From an uncultured Alphaproteobacteria bacterium (GTDB lineage Bacteria; Pseudomonadota; Alphaproteobacteria; GCA-2731375), in assembly GCA_913049615.1 (NCBI GenBank), contig CAJWZI010000142.1, forward strand, positions 1-5,493: DNA of 5,493 nt, written 5' to 3'. The position numbers were made by a program, and so were the translations under genes. Every line of letters starts with the position of its first letter. The first letter of the stretch is position 1. The notes beneath the pieces are model-generated. The model ran no database searches, was not told where the DNA came from, and saw only the letters and a program-made list of their open reading frames with translations. Below, one piece after another: positions 1 through 5,493 of this stretch.

Positions 1-491
1 TCACTACGTCGAGCGTCGGCCGCCTCTCGTTCCGATGCCAGCCGCGTGGCTTCCTCGACCTGGCGGCGAGCATTTTCTTCCGCACGAGCCCGGGCCGCTT
101 GATCAGCAGCCTGGGCGTTGTCCAGGGCCTTGGCCCGAGCCGATTTTTCCTCTGTTGAAAGGGTCTTTAAGACATGTCGCGCGCGGCCGCTGGCAACCTC
201 CACCGTGCCCAGTGAATCTGCTGACGAGCGCAGGGCCAGCTTGCTGTCAACAACGGGTTCAATTCCCACGGTCAGATCTGGGGCTACGTTGCGGGAAACA
301 CCTGCCACATCCCCAGCCGCCTGATTGGCGCGCGCTAGCGCGCGCCGGCGTCGCACTTCAACTTGAACAGTTTTTCTGCCACCCCCCATTCCGCCTCGTG
401 CAGGAGAGCTGCCACTCTCTCCGGGCTTGCGCAGACTTAGGGGCTCGCCATTGCCCAAACTTAGGGTTTTTTTCTTACCCGTATCACTCAC
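1..491 (-). CDS. infB: translation initiation factor IF2, N-terminal part (cut by left window edge)
   Basis: IF2 is the GTPase that places initiator tRNA on the 30S subunit and promotes joining of the 50S subunit. Only the first 163 codons are present; the GTPase domain lies beyond the left edge. The protein begins VSDTGKKKTLSLG, then has a Gly-rich stretch running into GGGRKTVQVEVRRRR (about residues 33-50), the usual IF2 N-terminal pattern in alphaproteobacteria. From about residue 112 (STEEKSARAKAL) it becomes an Ala/Arg/Glu-rich, probably helical segment, as expected of the variable linker. The GTG start was chosen because IF2 proteins of this group usually begin MSD-like; a GGA lies nine bases upstream. 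An in-frame ATG at 506-504 would add five residues (MGQGD) but has no Shine-Dalgarno sequence at proper spacing. The gene follows ylxR after about 106 bases and is the expected member of this operon. Identity is secure; the start is less so. Confidence 0.88.
   Translation of the reverse strand, partial: MSDTGKKKTLSLGNGEPLSLRKPGESGSSPARGGMGGGRKTVQVEVRRRRALARANQAAGDVAGVSRNVAPDLTVGIEPVVDSKLALRSSADSLGTVEVASGRARHVLKTLSTEEKSARAKALDNAQAADQAARARAEENARRQVEEATRLASEREAADARRS
327..346. repeat. 20-base perfect palindrome inside infB
   Basis: GGCGCGCGCTAGCGCGCGCC is identical to its own reverse complement and stops pairing at both flanks (T and G). It lies in infB codons for the RRRALARAN segment after the conserved KTVQVEV block. 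In RNA it would fold to an eight-pair all-G/C stem with a CUAG loop. It may be a by-product of alternating Arg and Ala codons (CGC, GCG, GCC). Confidence 0.9.
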
Positions 492-520
492 GTCGCCTTG
501 TCCCATCTCGTTACAAGCAG

Positions 521-536
521 TTGCCGACCATGGCAA
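521..536. repeat. short inverted repeat in the ylxR-infB gap
   Basis: The minus strand reads TTGCC-ATGGTC-GGCAA, a five-pair stem with a six-base loop, about 30 bases before the infB GTG. No T-run follows, so it is not an intrinsic terminator. Such a small hairpin may be chance or a weak leader structure of infB. Confidence 0.4.
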
Positions 537-597
537 TCAAATTCCGTTTTTCAATCCGAACATCTCTTCGTCGCGCACAAAATCGCCTTGCCTGAAC

Positions 598-1242
598 CTA
601 TGCCAGTCGAACAGGTTCATCGCGGAACTTCCTCAACTGGCGGGATTCGTTTAAAAAACGATCCGTCAAGCCACCTTTCCGCAAAACAGCATGTACCACA
701 TTTTCACGGCCCAGTGCCAAACTCAATTCAGCAACCGTGAAAAGATCCACGACGTATCGGTCGGGGTGACCCGACGCATTGACCCGATCTGGATCCCCAC
801 TTAGCAGTTTCCTCCGGCCATTTTCTGCTCCGTCGGCGGCCGTTATAGCAATTGCAGTAAAGTCTTTTCGGAGGACAGCCCGCACCTTTTCAGATCCCAG
901 TGTCAGTTGCCCCGCCCGCTTTCCCAAGCCCAGTAAATCCAAGCAGCGCCGCACCATAACGCTTTCTACCTGATCAGCCATGTCGTCGGGTACCGTCACA
1001 GGCCCTTTCGCCGCACGGGCAAAAAGACGTTTTTTCACCGCCCGGTCCACCAGATTTCGCCGGCAGCCCACCCAGATGCCACGTCCTGGCAGTTCGCGGC
1101 CCAAATCGGGGCATAACAGGCCTTCCGGTCCGACGACAAACCGCACCATGCCATCCGGCGGCTGTGTATCTCCAGTGACTATACAACGCCTCAAGGGGCA
1201 TTGGTCCTGCCCCGGCGGTGTTATGTTGAGCACTGCGTTCAT
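598..1242 (-). CDS. ylxR: YlxR-family RNA-binding protein (DUF448) with L7Ae-like C-terminal domain
   Basis: This is a 214-residue predicted RNA-binding protein of the nusA-infB operon. The N-terminal YlxR/DUF448 domain (about residues 15-90) shows RRCIVTG at 19-24 and the family hallmark LPGRGIWV around 51-58, followed by a basic helix (RAVKKRLFARAAKG). The second half, from about residue 97, resembles the L7Ae/L30e ribosomal-protein fold: LDLLGLGKRAGQLTLGSEKV, then a central strand AIAITAADGAENGRRKLL. It ends with a LALGRENVVHAVL block and a helix GLTDRFLNESRQLRKF. Such fusions are usual in alphaproteobacteria, while shorter YlxR proteins have only the first domain. The exact role here is not established; YlxR-like proteins have been linked to RNA binding and gene regulation. 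The ATG start lies 10 bases after the nusA stop, with no clear Shine-Dalgarno sequence, so translation probably depends on ribosomes leaving nusA. Confidence 0.92.
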   Translation of the reverse strand: MNAVLNITPPGQDQCPLRRCIVTGDTQPPDGMVRFVVGPEGLLCPDLGRELPGRGIWVGCRRNLVDRAVKKRLFARAAKGPVTVPDDMADQVESVMVRRCLDLLGLGKRAGQLTLGSEKVRAVLRKDFTAIAITAADGAENGRRKLLSGDPDRVNASGHPDRYVVDLFTVAELSLALGRENVVHAVLRKGGLTDRFLNESRQLRKFRDEPVRLA

Positions 1243-1252
1243 TTAACGACTG

Positions 1253-2839
1253 CTAGTCATCTTTCACTGGATCAGCCGTATCGTCTTCATCAGAGGTCAC
1301 CTCGTTCCGCTCTTCATTTTCGAACCAGTGCGCCCGGGCGGCCATGATCATCGCAGCGGCTGTTTCCTCGTCCAGTTCGAATTCACGCAGAATGCCTTCT
1401 TCAGGGTCTGTCAGTTCATCCGTCGCCAATTCGGCAAAATCATCCAGTTCCTTGATGTCCTGTTGACCAAGGACAACAAGCATTCCGGGGGTCAGGCCTT
1501 CCAAAACAGCCAGCTCCTCGGTCACACCCAATTCGGTTCGTTGCCGATCAAACTCCGCGTCCCGGGCATCAAGATATTCGTTGGCCCGCTGTTGCAACGC
1601 CGCCGCGAGTTCCTGATCAAATCCTTCCAGGGTCGCCAGCTCCACTTCGTCGACATAGGCAACCTCCTCAACTGTGCGGAAGCCTTCCGTGGCCAAAAGC
1701 TGAGCCATCATTTCGTCAATTACCAAGGCGCCCATAAACAATTCACTGCGCTGGCGCAGCTCTTCCTGGCGGCGTTCTGATTCTTCTTCTTCTGTCAGAA
1801 TATCAATTTCCCAACCGGTCAACTGTGAGGCTAACCGCACATTTTGCCCACGGCGACCGATGGCTAGACTCAGCATTTCATCTGGTACCACTACTTCGAA
1901 TTTCTGAGCCTCCTCGTCCATAACAACCTTGACCACCTCAGCCGGGGCTAGACCCTTAACCAGAAAGGTAGCTGGATCGGGTATCCATTGAATAATGTCA
2001 ATTTTCTCACCTTGCAGTTCGTTCACCACTGCCTGCACCCGGCTACCTCGCATACCCACACATGCGCCCACAGGGTCAATGCTGCTGTCGTTAGAGACCA
2101 CGGCGATCTTTGCACGGCTACCGGGATCGCGGGCCACTGCCTTGACCTCGATAATACCGTCGTAAATTTCCGGCACTTCCTGAGTGAATAGTTTGACCAT
2201 GAACTGGGGATGGGTGCGGGACAGAAATATTTGCGGACCGCGCTGCTCGGAACGCACATCGTAGACATATGCGCGGATACGGTCGCCCTGGCGCAAGCTT
2301 TCACGGGGCAGGGCCTCATCCCGGCGTACGATGGCCTCGGCCCGGCCCAGGTCAACCAAGACGTTACCATATTCTACCCGTTTGACGACACCGTTTACCA
2401 CTTCACCGATGCGGTCCTTGTATTCCTCGTATTGCCGTTCCCGTTCCGCTTCGCGCACCTTCTGAACGATTACCTGCTTGGCAGTCTGAGTGGCTATGCG
2501 ACCGAAATCAATTGGTGGCAGGGCTTCGGAAATGAGGTCGCCAATGCGGGCATCCGGATTGCGACCCAGGGCCTCCTGCAAAGGAATTTCCGCGGCAGGG
2601 TTCTCCACAATTTCGACCACTTCCAACAGACGATGCAGACCAATATTTCCGGTTTTGCGGTCGATCTCAGCCCGGATCTCGTTTTCCATACCGTATTTAG
2701 ATCGCGCCGCCTTTTGAATAGCCTCTTCCATGGCCTCGACTACAATTTCTGCATCAATCGCCTTTTCTCGCGCTACCGCATCGGCGATTTGCAAGAGTTC
2801 CAGGCGATTAGCACCTACGACTGTTTGTACTTCTGCCAT
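1253..2839 (-). CDS. nusA: transcription termination/antitermination factor NusA
   Basis: NusA binds RNA polymerase and nascent RNA in the cytoplasm and modulates pausing, intrinsic termination and antitermination. The 528-residue protein has the full family layout. An N-terminal polymerase-binding domain (about 1-130, LELLQIADAVAREKAID...VEAMEEAIQKAARSKYG) is followed by an S1 domain (about 140-208, GEVVNGVVKRVEYGNVLVDLGRAEAIV). Next come KH1 with GMRG at 262-265 and KH2 with GRRG at 328-331 (LSLAIGRRGQNVRLASQLTG). A C-terminal part holds two acidic helix-hairpin-helix-like repeats (about 378-423 and 441-506), and the tail (about 508-528) is Asp/Glu-rich. It is longer than the roughly 495-residue E. 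coli protein, mostly in the C-terminal part, and has both repeats. The ATG overlaps the rimP stop by one base (TAATG), which suggests translational coupling; a GAG nine bases upstream is a weak ribosome site. NusA is a known regulator of its own operon in E. coli. Confidence 0.98.
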   Translation of the reverse strand: MAEVQTVVGANRLELLQIADAVAREKAIDAEIVVEAMEEAIQKAARSKYGMENEIRAEIDRKTGNIGLHRLLEVVEIVENPAAEIPLQEALGRNPDARIGDLISEALPPIDFGRIATQTAKQVIVQKVREAERERQYEEYKDRIGEVVNGVVKRVEYGNVLVDLGRAEAIVRRDEALPRESLRQGDRIRAYVYDVRSEQRGPQIFLSRTHPQFMVKLFTQEVPEIYDGIIEVKAVARDPGSRAKIAVVSNDSSIDPVGACVGMRGSRVQAVVNELQGEKIDIIQWIPDPATFLVKGLAPAEVVKVVMDEEAQKFEVVVPDEMLSLAIGRRGQNVRLASQLTGWEIDILTEEEESERRQEELRQRSELFMGALVIDEMMAQLLATEGFRTVEEVAYVDEVELATLEGFDQELAAALQQRANEYLDARDAEFDRQRTELGVTEELAVLEGLTPGMLVVLGQQDIKELDDFAELATDELTDPEEGILREFELDEETAAAMIMAARAHWFENEERNEVTSDEDDTADPVKDD

Positions 2840-3372
2840 TAGCTTTTTCTCTTCTTCAAAGTGTCTCGGATCACATCATCAGTCAGCACCAATTCCGCGC
2901 GGGCGACATTCTTAAATGGAATAGTTAATTCCTTCACGCTGTTGTTTCTGTTGGTTACAGATAAGAGGATATAGTCTTCATCCAGTCCCATTAGCTTACC
3001 TACAAAACGACGCTGTCCATTTTGCGATTCAGCGGTCTCTATGCGCACCTGATTACCGGAGAAACGGGCAAAATCCTCTGTCCGCATCAGCGGGCGTTCG
3101 ACGCCAGGAGAACTTACCTCTAGCGAATAAGTCGTTGGGATAGGGTCTTCGACGTCTAAAATAGCGGATATAGCACGGCTTAGATCGGCGCAGTGGTCCA
3201 CGTTCATTGCGCTATTGTCCTTGGGTTCTGCCATGACCTGCAGCGTCAGCTTGCGCGCCTCACCCATCAGGGCAAGCCGCACCAGGCGGAAACCCATGGC
3301 CTCCACAGATGGACCGATCAGCCGCTCAACCTCGCCTAGTTGTCCGCCAAGTTGATTATTCGCTGCCAACAC
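2839..3372 (-). CDS. rimP: ribosome maturation factor RimP
   Basis: RimP assists maturation of the 30S ribosomal subunit. With the GTG start used here it is 177 residues. The N-terminal alpha/beta domain begins at GEVERLIGPSVEAMGFRLVRL (about 13-33) and contains the family motif YSLEVSSPGVERPL (about 82-95). The C-terminal SH3-like domain runs from about residue 98 (TEDFARFSGNQVRIET...FVGKLMGLDEDYILL) to the basic end DTLKKRKS. The GTG was chosen because a strong GAGGG stands six bases before it and the RimP domain starts just after. An in-frame ATG at 3426-3424 would add 18 Phe/Leu-rich residues (MFLGFVSEFSDVCLRGYL), but it lies in the T-run of a terminator-like hairpin and has no ribosome site. 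rimP opens the rimP-nusA-ylxR-infB operon; its stop overlaps the nusA start by one base. Identity is secure; the start is well supported but unproven. Confidence 0.94.
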   Translation of the reverse strand: MLAANNQLGGQLGEVERLIGPSVEAMGFRLVRLALMGEARKLTLQVMAEPKDNSAMNVDHCADLSRAISAILDVEDPIPTTYSLEVSSPGVERPLMRTEDFARFSGNQVRIETAESQNGQRRFVGKLMGLDEDYILLSVTNRNNSVKELTIPFKNVARAELVLTDDVIRDTLKKRKS

Positions 3373-3378
3373 CAAATA

Positions 3379-3383
3379 CCCTC
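3379..3383 (-). promoter_or_regulatory. Shine-Dalgarno sequence of rimP
   Basis: GAGGG on the minus strand, six bases before the GTG at 3372-3370. It lies inside what would be the coding region if the ATG at 3426 were used, and argues that rimP starts at the GTG. Confidence 0.7.
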
Positions 3384-3426
3384 GCAAACAAACGTCTGAA
3401 AATTCTGAAACAAAGCCCAAAAACAT

Positions 3427-3455
3427 AAAAGGCGGGCTGCTGGCCCACCTTTTTT
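3427..3455 (-). terminator. intrinsic terminator-like hairpin between trmB and rimP
   Basis: On the minus strand the arms GGTGGGC (3449-3443) and GCCCGCC (3437-3431) form a seven-pair stem with one G-U pair around the loop CAGCA. The stem is preceded by six A residues and followed by TTTT, then ATG and five more T residues. The A-run and T-run can pair and lengthen the stem. The position is right for ending the metK-trmB transcript, about 75 bases after the trmB stop. On the plus strand the same arms carry one C-A mismatch but are followed by T6, so it could work in both directions, though no plus-strand gene needs it. It could also act as a premature terminator in a rimP leader. Confidence 0.6.
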
Positions 3456-3492
3456 GCCGCCCCGCTGGTCGCCAGGCTATTTATTACGTGTC

Positions 3493-3521
3493 TGTATATT
3501 GCCGTAAGGCCTTCAAAGCAA
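3493..3521 (-). promoter_or_regulatory. possible sigma70-type promoter for rimP-nusA-ylxR-infB
   Basis: On the minus strand TTGCTT (3521-3516) and TATACA (3498-3493) are separated by exactly 17 bases, just after the trmB stop. The hexamers match the TTGACA and TATAAT consensus at three and four positions, which is modest. Transcription from here would begin near 3486 and give a leader of roughly 115 bases to the rimP GTG, including the terminator-like hairpin. Its place in the only real gap between the two gene groups supports it, but such matches are common by chance. Confidence 0.3.
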
Positions 3522-3524
3522 GAG

Positions 3525-4232
3525 TTAAGACGAGTCGGGAACGCAGCGCTGGAAAGTCAGGAATACAGGTAGACGACCCTCATCAATTCCTTTTCCCTCG
3601 TAACGGGTAGGCGGCCAGTCGTCCGGGCGAATCCTCCAGTCACCGGGTCGCCGCGCCAGCCATTGGAATTCCGCAGCAGTTGTCATGTGATCTAGCATCC
3701 ATCGGCAATAGTCCATATGGTCGGTCGCCATGCGCCATTGGCCTCCGTCCGCCAGCACGCGCGCTATTTCCGCGATATTTTTTGGTACAATAAAGCGGCG
3801 TTTTTTATGGCGGCGTTTTGGCCAAGGGTCGGGGAAAAGCAGAAACGCTGCCCCAATACTGGCGCCTTTCAGGCTGTCTAACAACAAACTGGCATCGTCC
3901 ATGACAATACGGATATTGTCCAGGCCCTGTTGGTCAATATCCGTCAACAGGCGGGCCACACCGTTGATGAAGGGTTCGCAACCGATAAAGCCGATTTGTG
4001 GATTGGACTTGGCCAGGGCTGCCAAATGCTCGCCAGCGCCAAAGCCTATTTCCAGCCAAACGGTTTCGATGTGTCTATCGAATAGCGATCTGGGATCAAT
4101 AGATCGGGGGGCAAAATTACCAGGCTCAATCTGCAGCCGAGGGAGAAGACGTTCCAGTGTGGCCAGCCGGCCCTGGCGCAAGGGCTTTCCACGTCGCCGC
4201 CCAAAAAGGTTACAGGCAAATGACTTAGCCAA
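3525..4232 (-). CDS. trmB: tRNA (guanine-N7-)-methyltransferase TrmB
   Basis: TrmB methylates G46 in the variable loop of tRNAs to m7G, using S-adenosylmethionine. The 235-residue protein has all the family landmarks. [10 protein letters not shown] lies near the N-terminus (10-19), and the cofactor-binding motif [12 protein letters not shown] is at 59-70. Next is [11 protein letters not shown] (83-93). The TrmB signature [15 protein letters not shown] is at 133-147, [11 protein letters not shown] at 170-180, and the substrate-site region [23 protein letters not shown] at 207-229. The start is TTG. Reading upstream in this frame gives only TTC, CGC and AGC before a TGA stop at 4244-4242, so no ATG or GTG is available ahead of the conserved FGRRRG segment. 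The TTG lies within metK and the genes overlap by eight bases; with no good Shine-Dalgarno sequence, re-initiation by ribosomes finishing metK is likely. The context joins a SAM-using enzyme to SAM synthesis. Confidence 0.97.
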   Translation of the reverse strand: MAKSFACNLFGRRRGKPLRQGRLATLERLLPRLQIEPGNFAPRSIDPRSLFDRHIETVWLEIGFGAGEHLAALAKSNPQIGFIGCEPFINGVARLLTDIDQQGLDNIRIVMDDASLLLDSLKGASIGAAFLLFPDPWPKRRHKKRRFIVPKNIAEIARVLADGGQWRMATDHMDYCRWMLDHMTTAAEFQWLARRPGDWRIRPDDWPPTRYEGKGIDEGRLPVFLTFQRCVPDSS

Positions 4233-5403
4233 GAAGCGGCTTCAACTCTGGAACCAAATCCAACCGCTCCCAACTGAAATGGCCGTTATCGGTCGGCTCT
4301 TGGCCGAAATGACCATAGGCTGCCGTCGGCCCGTAAATGGCACGGTTCAACCTCAGCATATTGCGTATACCCCGGGGGCTTAGATCTACATTCTTGGATA
4401 GAAAATCGACTAAGGCATTCTCGTCACAACGGGCCGTGCCATAGGTATCCACATAAATGGATAAAGGCTTGGCCACACCGATGGCATAAGACAATTGGAT
4501 GCAACACCGGTCCGCCAGCCCAGCCCCGACAATGTTCTTCGCCAAGTATCGGGAGGCGTAGGCTGCGCTGCGGTCCACCTTAGTTGGGTCCTTGCCCGAA
4601 AATGCGCCGCCGCCGTGGGGCGCGGCGCCACCATACGTATCGACTATTATTTTACGGCCTGTTAGACCTGCATCGCCATCAGGGCCGCCAATCACGAAGC
4701 GGCCTGTGGGGTTAACATAAAATTCGGCATCTTCACACATCCAGCCTTCCGGCAGCACATCCAGCACATACTTGCGCACAAGTTCGCGGACCTCCCGCTG
4801 ATCTGAGTCCGCAGAATGCTGGGTAGAGACCACCACAGATGTGGCGCCAACCGGCTTACCTTCCATGTATTTCAAAGTCACCTGGCTTTTTGAATCCGGG
4901 CCGAATTGAGGCGTCTTTCCGGCTCGGCGATCTTCCGCCATGTTACGCAAAATCGCATGAGAATAATGTATTGGGGCCGGCATAAGAACGTCAGTTTCAT
5001 TACAGGCGTAACCGAACATAATGCCCTGATCTCCGGCGCCAATGTCTTTGTTCCCAGAGGCATCGACTCCTTGCGCAATATCGACGGACTGAGGGTGCAA
5101 ATGCACCTGAACTTCGGCGTTCTTCCAGTGAAAACCGTCCTGTTCGTAACCGATGCCCCGCACTGTATCCCGCGCCGCCTGTTCCATGGCGTCCTTGTCG
5201 TTGGCGACCTCGGCCGGGCCGCGTACTTCGCCGGCCAAAACAATTAGGTTCGTGGTGGCAAGTGTTTCGCATGCCACCCGCGCATCATCGGGATCGGCGG
5301 CCAGAAACATGTCCACGATCGCGTCCGAAATCTGGTCACAAACCTTGTCAGGATGCCCTTCGGAAACTGATTCAGAAGTAAAAAGATAGTTGCCGCTCGA
5401 CAC
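4225..5403 (-). CDS. metK: S-adenosylmethionine synthetase (methionine adenosyltransferase)
   Basis: MetK makes S-adenosylmethionine from methionine and ATP, releasing phosphate and pyrophosphate; it acts in the cytoplasm as an oligomer. The protein is 392 residues, close to the family norm (about 384 in E. coli). It shows [24 protein letters not shown] at 5-28 with the catalytic-site His and Asp in HPDK (17-20). The family signature [12 protein letters not shown] is at 123-134, and the Gly-rich ATP/phosphate loop [19 protein letters not shown] at 265-283. The start is taken as GTG because a strong GGAGG sits six bases upstream and the conserved sequence begins four residues later. An ATG at 5466 would add 21 residues unlike the family. 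The stop overlaps trmB by eight bases. No promoter or riboswitch could be recognised in the 90 bases available upstream. Confidence 0.98.
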   Translation of the reverse strand: MSSGNYLFTSESVSEGHPDKVCDQISDAIVDMFLAADPDDARVACETLATTNLIVLAGEVRGPAEVANDKDAMEQAARDTVRGIGYEQDGFHWKNAEVQVHLHPQSVDIAQGVDASGNKDIGAGDQGIMFGYACNETDVLMPAPIHYSHAILRNMAEDRRAGKTPQFGPDSKSQVTLKYMEGKPVGATSVVVSTQHSADSDQREVRELVRKYVLDVLPEGWMCEDAEFYVNPTGRFVIGGPDGDAGLTGRKIIVDTYGGAAPHGGGAFSGKDPTKVDRSAAYASRYLAKNIVGAGLADRCCIQLSYAIGVAKPLSIYVDTYGTARCDENALVDFLSKNVDLSPRGIRNMLRLNRAIYGPTAAYGHFGQEPTDNGHFSWERLDLVPELKPLLG

Positions 5404-5409
5404 AGCGCG

Positions 5410-5414
5410 CCTCC
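5410..5414 (-). promoter_or_regulatory. Shine-Dalgarno sequence of metK
   Basis: GGAGG on the minus strand, six bases before the GTG at 5403-5401. It is a near-ideal ribosome binding site at ideal spacing and decides the metK start in favour of GTG over the ATG further upstream at 5466. Confidence 0.85.
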
Positions 5415-5416
5415 AG

Positions 5417-5493
5417 TTAGTTGGAAAAAATCTCACCAAGACGGAGATACCGCCGCTTGCGGGCATTTCTTACAGGCTTTTTGGCCAGGGTCA
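5417..5493 (-). CDS. possible C-terminal end of an upstream gene (unidentified)
   Basis: One minus-strand frame stays open from the right window edge to a TAA at 5419-5417, giving about 24 residues ending [12 protein letters not shown]. The segment is rich in Lys and Arg. The stop is 13 bases before the metK GTG, just ahead of its ribosome site, which is how a co-transcribed upstream gene would end. The other two frames of this strand close within the window: TGA at 5436-5434 in one and TAA at 5472-5470 in the other. An open run of 25 codons can occur by chance, and I do not recognise the sequence; the apolipoprotein N-acyltransferase or small regulator often found before metK in this group cannot be recognised from so little. 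Treat it as tentative. Confidence 0.2.
   Translation of the reverse strand, partial: TLAKKPVRNARKRRYLRLGEIFSN

Noticed and set aside
35..595. Plus-strand reading frame of 186 codons
   Set aside because: It is antisense to infB and the infB leader. Its translation is rich in Pro, Arg and His with no recognisable domain, while the opposite strand encodes a clear IF2 N-terminus.
1328..1780. Plus-strand reading frame of 150 codons
   Set aside because: It is antisense to the acidic C-terminal part of nusA; the opposite-strand frame is explained by Asp/Glu-rich codons.
2210..2842. Plus-strand reading frame of 210 codons
   Set aside because: It lies fully inside nusA on the other strand; NusA S1 and N-terminal domains are unmistakable there and the plus-strand translation resembles nothing.
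3427..3455. Terminator for a plus-strand gene
   Set aside because: The plus strand does carry a G+C stem followed by T6, but no credible plus-strand gene lies to its left; the minus-strand role is enough.
3730..4383. Plus-strand reading frame of 217 codons
   Set aside because: It is antisense to trmB and the end of metK, both of which carry intact family signatures across the same bases.
5404..5466. Longer metK starting at ATG 5466
   Set aside because: The extra 21 residues do not fit the family and would span the GGAGG ribosome site that serves the GTG at 5403.
5404..5493. SAM riboswitch ahead of metK
   Set aside because: Only 90 bases are visible. I see no pseudoknot-like pairing or known SAM-aptamer core, and an open reading frame appears to run to 13 bases before metK.

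Overview
The window looks like ordinary core chromosome from an alphaproteobacterium. Every recognisable gene is on the minus strand, so the genes read from the right edge to the left: metK, trmB, rimP, nusA, ylxR and the 5' part of infB. From memory of the family genomes, metK-trmB next to rimP-nusA-ylxR-infB is typical of Alphaproteobacteria. The fused YlxR/L7Ae-like protein and the long acidic tail of NusA fit that too. The genus cannot be named from this sequence.

Right part (about 3525-5493): a short reading frame that may be the end of an upstream gene, then metK (S-adenosylmethionine synthetase), then trmB (tRNA m7G46 methyltransferase, which uses S-adenosylmethionine). trmB starts at a TTG inside the last codons of metK, so the two are probably translationally coupled.

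Middle (3373-3524): the only sizeable intergenic gap, about 150 bases. It holds a G+C-rich hairpin followed by T residues on the minus strand, and a possible sigma70-type promoter before it. The simplest reading is the end of the metK-trmB transcript plus the start or leader of the next operon. A premature terminator controlling rimP-nusA-infB is the more interesting alternative.

Left part (1-3372): rimP (30S maturation factor), nusA (transcription elongation, termination and antitermination factor, overlapping rimP by one base), ylxR (RNA-binding protein) and infB (translation initiation factor IF2, cut by the left edge). This is the conserved operon linking transcription elongation with ribosome assembly and translation initiation.

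Four of the six starts are best read as GTG or TTG rather than ATG (metK, trmB, rimP and probably infB), so automated start calls would often be wrong here. I see no mobile element, CRISPR array, tRNA, rRNA or defence system. I found no convincing new system; the best leads are the hairpin leader before rimP and a 20-base perfect palindrome inside infB.
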